Source: Bacteroidota bacterium (GTDB lineage: Bacteria; Bacteroidota; Bacteroidia; Chitinophagales; Chitinophagaceae). From it: a stretch of DNA of 64,000 nucleotides. The stretch is taken from positions 1-64,000 of the forward strand of contig JAUZNZ010000025.1 in NCBI GenBank assembly GCA_030706735.1, in the 5' to 3' direction. The translations under genes were made by a program, and so were the position numbers. Shown one piece after another: positions 62,460 through 64,000 of this stretch (within the stretch, counting starts at the first letter, position 1; the number at the start of each line of letters is the position of its first letter). Under the pieces are notes generated by a model. It saw nothing but the letters and a program-made list of their open reading frames with translations, did no database searches and had not been told where the DNA came from.

Positions 62460-64000
62460 ATGAACAAGAACCTGGTCACTGCGGATTATATCGTATTCGC
62501 CGTTTATTTTGTCATCGTAGCTTCCTATGGCCTTTGGATCTACCAACGCAAGAAAAAGAAGGTTACCGACACCAAGGACTTCTTCCTCGCGGAAGGTTCC
62601 CTGACCTGGTGGGCCATCGGCGCCTCCCTGATCGCTTCGAATATCTCCGCGGAACAATTCGTGGGCATGAGCGGCGAAGGCTTCTTCGCGGGCATCGCCG
62701 TGGCCGCCTACGAATGGATCGCCGCCATTGCGCTGATCATCATCGCCGTATGGTTCATTCCGATCTACCTGAAGAACAAGATCTATACGATGCCGCAATT
62801 TCTCAAGACGCGGTATAATGAGACGGTCGCCCTCATCATGGCCGTCTTCTGGCTCTTCCTCTATGTGTTCGTCAACCTGACGTCCATCCTGTACCTGGGC
62901 GCCGTGGCGATCAACGGGCTGGTCGACGGGCAACATCTCCATATCATCATGATCGGGCTGGCGGTCTTTGCCCTGATCATCACGCTCGGCGGCATGAAGG
63001 TCATTGGCTTCACCGACGTGATCCAGGTGGGCGTTCTCATCATCGGAGGCCTTGCGACCACCTACCTGGCGCTCACCGTGGTGTCCGAAAAATTTGGTCT
63101 GGGCAGCAGCGCGCTGGCGGGTTTCAAGGCCCTCATGCGCGACGCGCCGGAACACTTTCACATGATCTTTTCCAAGCCGGACGCGACCTCATCGCAGCTC
63201 CAGGTGGACAAATACCTCGTGCTTCCCGGCATCGCCATGTATTTTGCCGGGCAGTGGATCGTCAACCTGAACTATTGGGGTTGCAACCAATATATCACGC
63301 AGCGGGCGTTGGGCGCGAATTTGCAGACGGCACGTACGGGGATCCTTTTCGCAGGCTTCCTAAAATTGCTCATGCCGGTGATCGTGATGCTGCCCGGCAT
63401 CGCCGCTTTCGTCCTCTATAAGAACGGTCACCTGGCGCTGACCGACGGGCGGAAGGACTATGCGTACAGCGCCGTGCTCGGCTTCCTTCCTGCCGGACTG
63501 AAGGGCTTGTCCATTGCGGCCCTGACGGCGGCCATCGTGTCCTCCCTCGCGGGAAAGGTCAACAGCATTTCGACTATTTTTACCCTCGACATTTATAAGA
63601 AATATTTCAAGAGGGACGCCGACGAACAAAAAATGGTTTGGACAGGACGGCTGGCCGTGGTATTTTCCATGTTCATCGCGATCATCTTTACCTGGCAGGA
63701 CGTGCTCGGGATCGGCGGCAAGGGCGGCTTCACCTTTATCCAGCAATATACCGGCTTTATCAGTCCCGGCGTATTCGCGATGTTCATCCTGGGAATGTTC
63801 TGGCGGCGGACGACCGGCGCAGCGGCCATCGCGGGGCTGGTGACAGGATTCGTATTGTCCGTATTCTTCAATGAATTCGCGCCGCAGGTCCTCGGACATA
63901 GCAACTTCCTGTATACGGCCTACCCGACACAGGCGGTCGTGAATGGAGCACTCCAGACCGTTTGGGAGATCCCGTTCCTCATCTGCATGGGCCTGGCATT
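62460..64000 (+). CDS. Sodium/solute symporter, probable arabinose transporter (truncated by window edge)
   Basis: SSS-family symporter, 513 codons seen, open at the right edge, so the C-terminus is outside the window. It starts MNKNLVTADYIVFAVYFVIV, 40 bases after araA. It is strongly similar to the xylose-linked symporter (44553-46244): FFLAEGSLTWWAIGASLIAS then NISAEQFVGMSGEG, LKNKIYTMPQFLKTRYNE, NLNYWGCNQYITQRALGA, LTAAIVSSLAGKVNSISTIF and YTGFISPGVFAMFILGMFWR. L-arabinose is inferred from the operon. The two symporters look like duplicated copies adapted to two pentose operons. Confidence 0.9.
   Translation, partial: MNKNLVTADYIVFAVYFVIVASYGLWIYQRKKKKVTDTKDFFLAEGSLTWWAIGASLIASNISAEQFVGMSGEGFFAGIAVAAYEWIAAIALIIIAVWFIPIYLKNKIYTMPQFLKTRYNETVALIMAVFWLFLYVFVNLTSILYLGAVAINGLVDGQHLHIIMIGLAVFALIITLGGMKVIGFTDVIQVGVLIIGGLATTYLALTVVSEKFGLGSSALAGFKALMRDAPEHFHMIFSKPDATSSQLQVDKYLVLPGIAMYFAGQWIVNLNYWGCNQYITQRALGANLQTARTGILFAGFLKLLMPVIVMLPGIAAFVLYKNGHLALTDGRKDYAYSAVLGFLPAGLKGLSIAALTAAIVSSLAGKVNSISTIFTLDIYKKYFKRDADEQKMVWTGRLAVVFSMFIAIIFTWQDVLGIGGKGGFTFIQQYTGFISPGVFAMFILGMFWRRTTGAAAIAGLVTGFVLSVFFNEFAPQVLGHSNFLYTAYPTQAVVNGALQTVWEIPFLICMGLA

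Overview
The window looks like chromosomal DNA of a GC-rich member of the Bacteroidota, most likely a Chitinophagaceae-type soil or plant-polymer degrader. The grounds are a SusC/SusD/SusE outer-membrane glycan uptake locus, hybrid two-component sensors with periplasmic propellers, LytS/LytTR pairs, a DUF6377 regulator, a GH97 enzyme, and promoters of the Bacteroidota type (TAnnTTTG at -7, TTG near -33). No rRNA, tRNA, CRISPR array, transposase or phage gene was recognised. Both ends cut through genes: a SusE-like lipoprotein on the left and a sodium/solute symporter on the right.

Layout. 1-9989: a polysaccharide-utilisation locus (susE-, susD- and susC-like, leftward) diverging from its AraC-type hybrid sensor. 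10342-13187: a small secreted PepSY-like protein, a clear terminator, then a six-hairpin glycosidase with a carbohydrate-binding-like tail. 13257-14337: an ECF sigma factor coupled to a membrane protein that may be its anti-sigma factor. 14614-17615: an orphan protein and two overlapping tandem epoxide hydrolases. 17802-29936: five rightward genes, tightly packed apart from the first and last short gaps, encoding envelope proteins (DUF4082-like protein, outer-membrane barrel, 2051-residue TANFOR-like giant, fibronectin-III protein, OmpA-domain protein), followed by a LytS/LytTR pair (30008-33899). This cluster is the best candidate for an undescribed system. 33941-44525: mixed housekeeping and accessory genes (guanine deaminase, DUF6377 regulator, GH97 alpha-glucosidase, DUF1328, RMD1-family protein, pirin, VOC protein, lone FecR domain, CvfB-like S1 protein, glycosyltransferase). 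44553-50311: xylose operon xylB-xylA-symporter with a divergent LacI regulator and a consensus LacI-family operator between them. 50308-58271: a hybrid sensor kinase without a DNA-binding output, an EamA exporter, a TPR membrane protein, a SnoaL-like lipoprotein and a second PepSY-like protein. 58520-64000: L-arabinose operon araB-araD-araA plus a second symporter.

How the genes fit together. The SusCDE system would import an oligosaccharide. The GH97 and six-hairpin enzymes would release monosaccharides. The xyl and ara operons would take up xylose and arabinose and convert both to D-xylulose 5-phosphate for the pentose phosphate pathway. Together these suit growth on arabinoxylan- or arabinan-like plant material, although the target of the SusCDE locus itself cannot be read from this window. 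Several genes (lacI, the PUL sensor, the EamA exporter, guaD) have an exact -7 element only 4-8 bases before the chosen ATG, which suggests leaderless or nearly leaderless transcripts.
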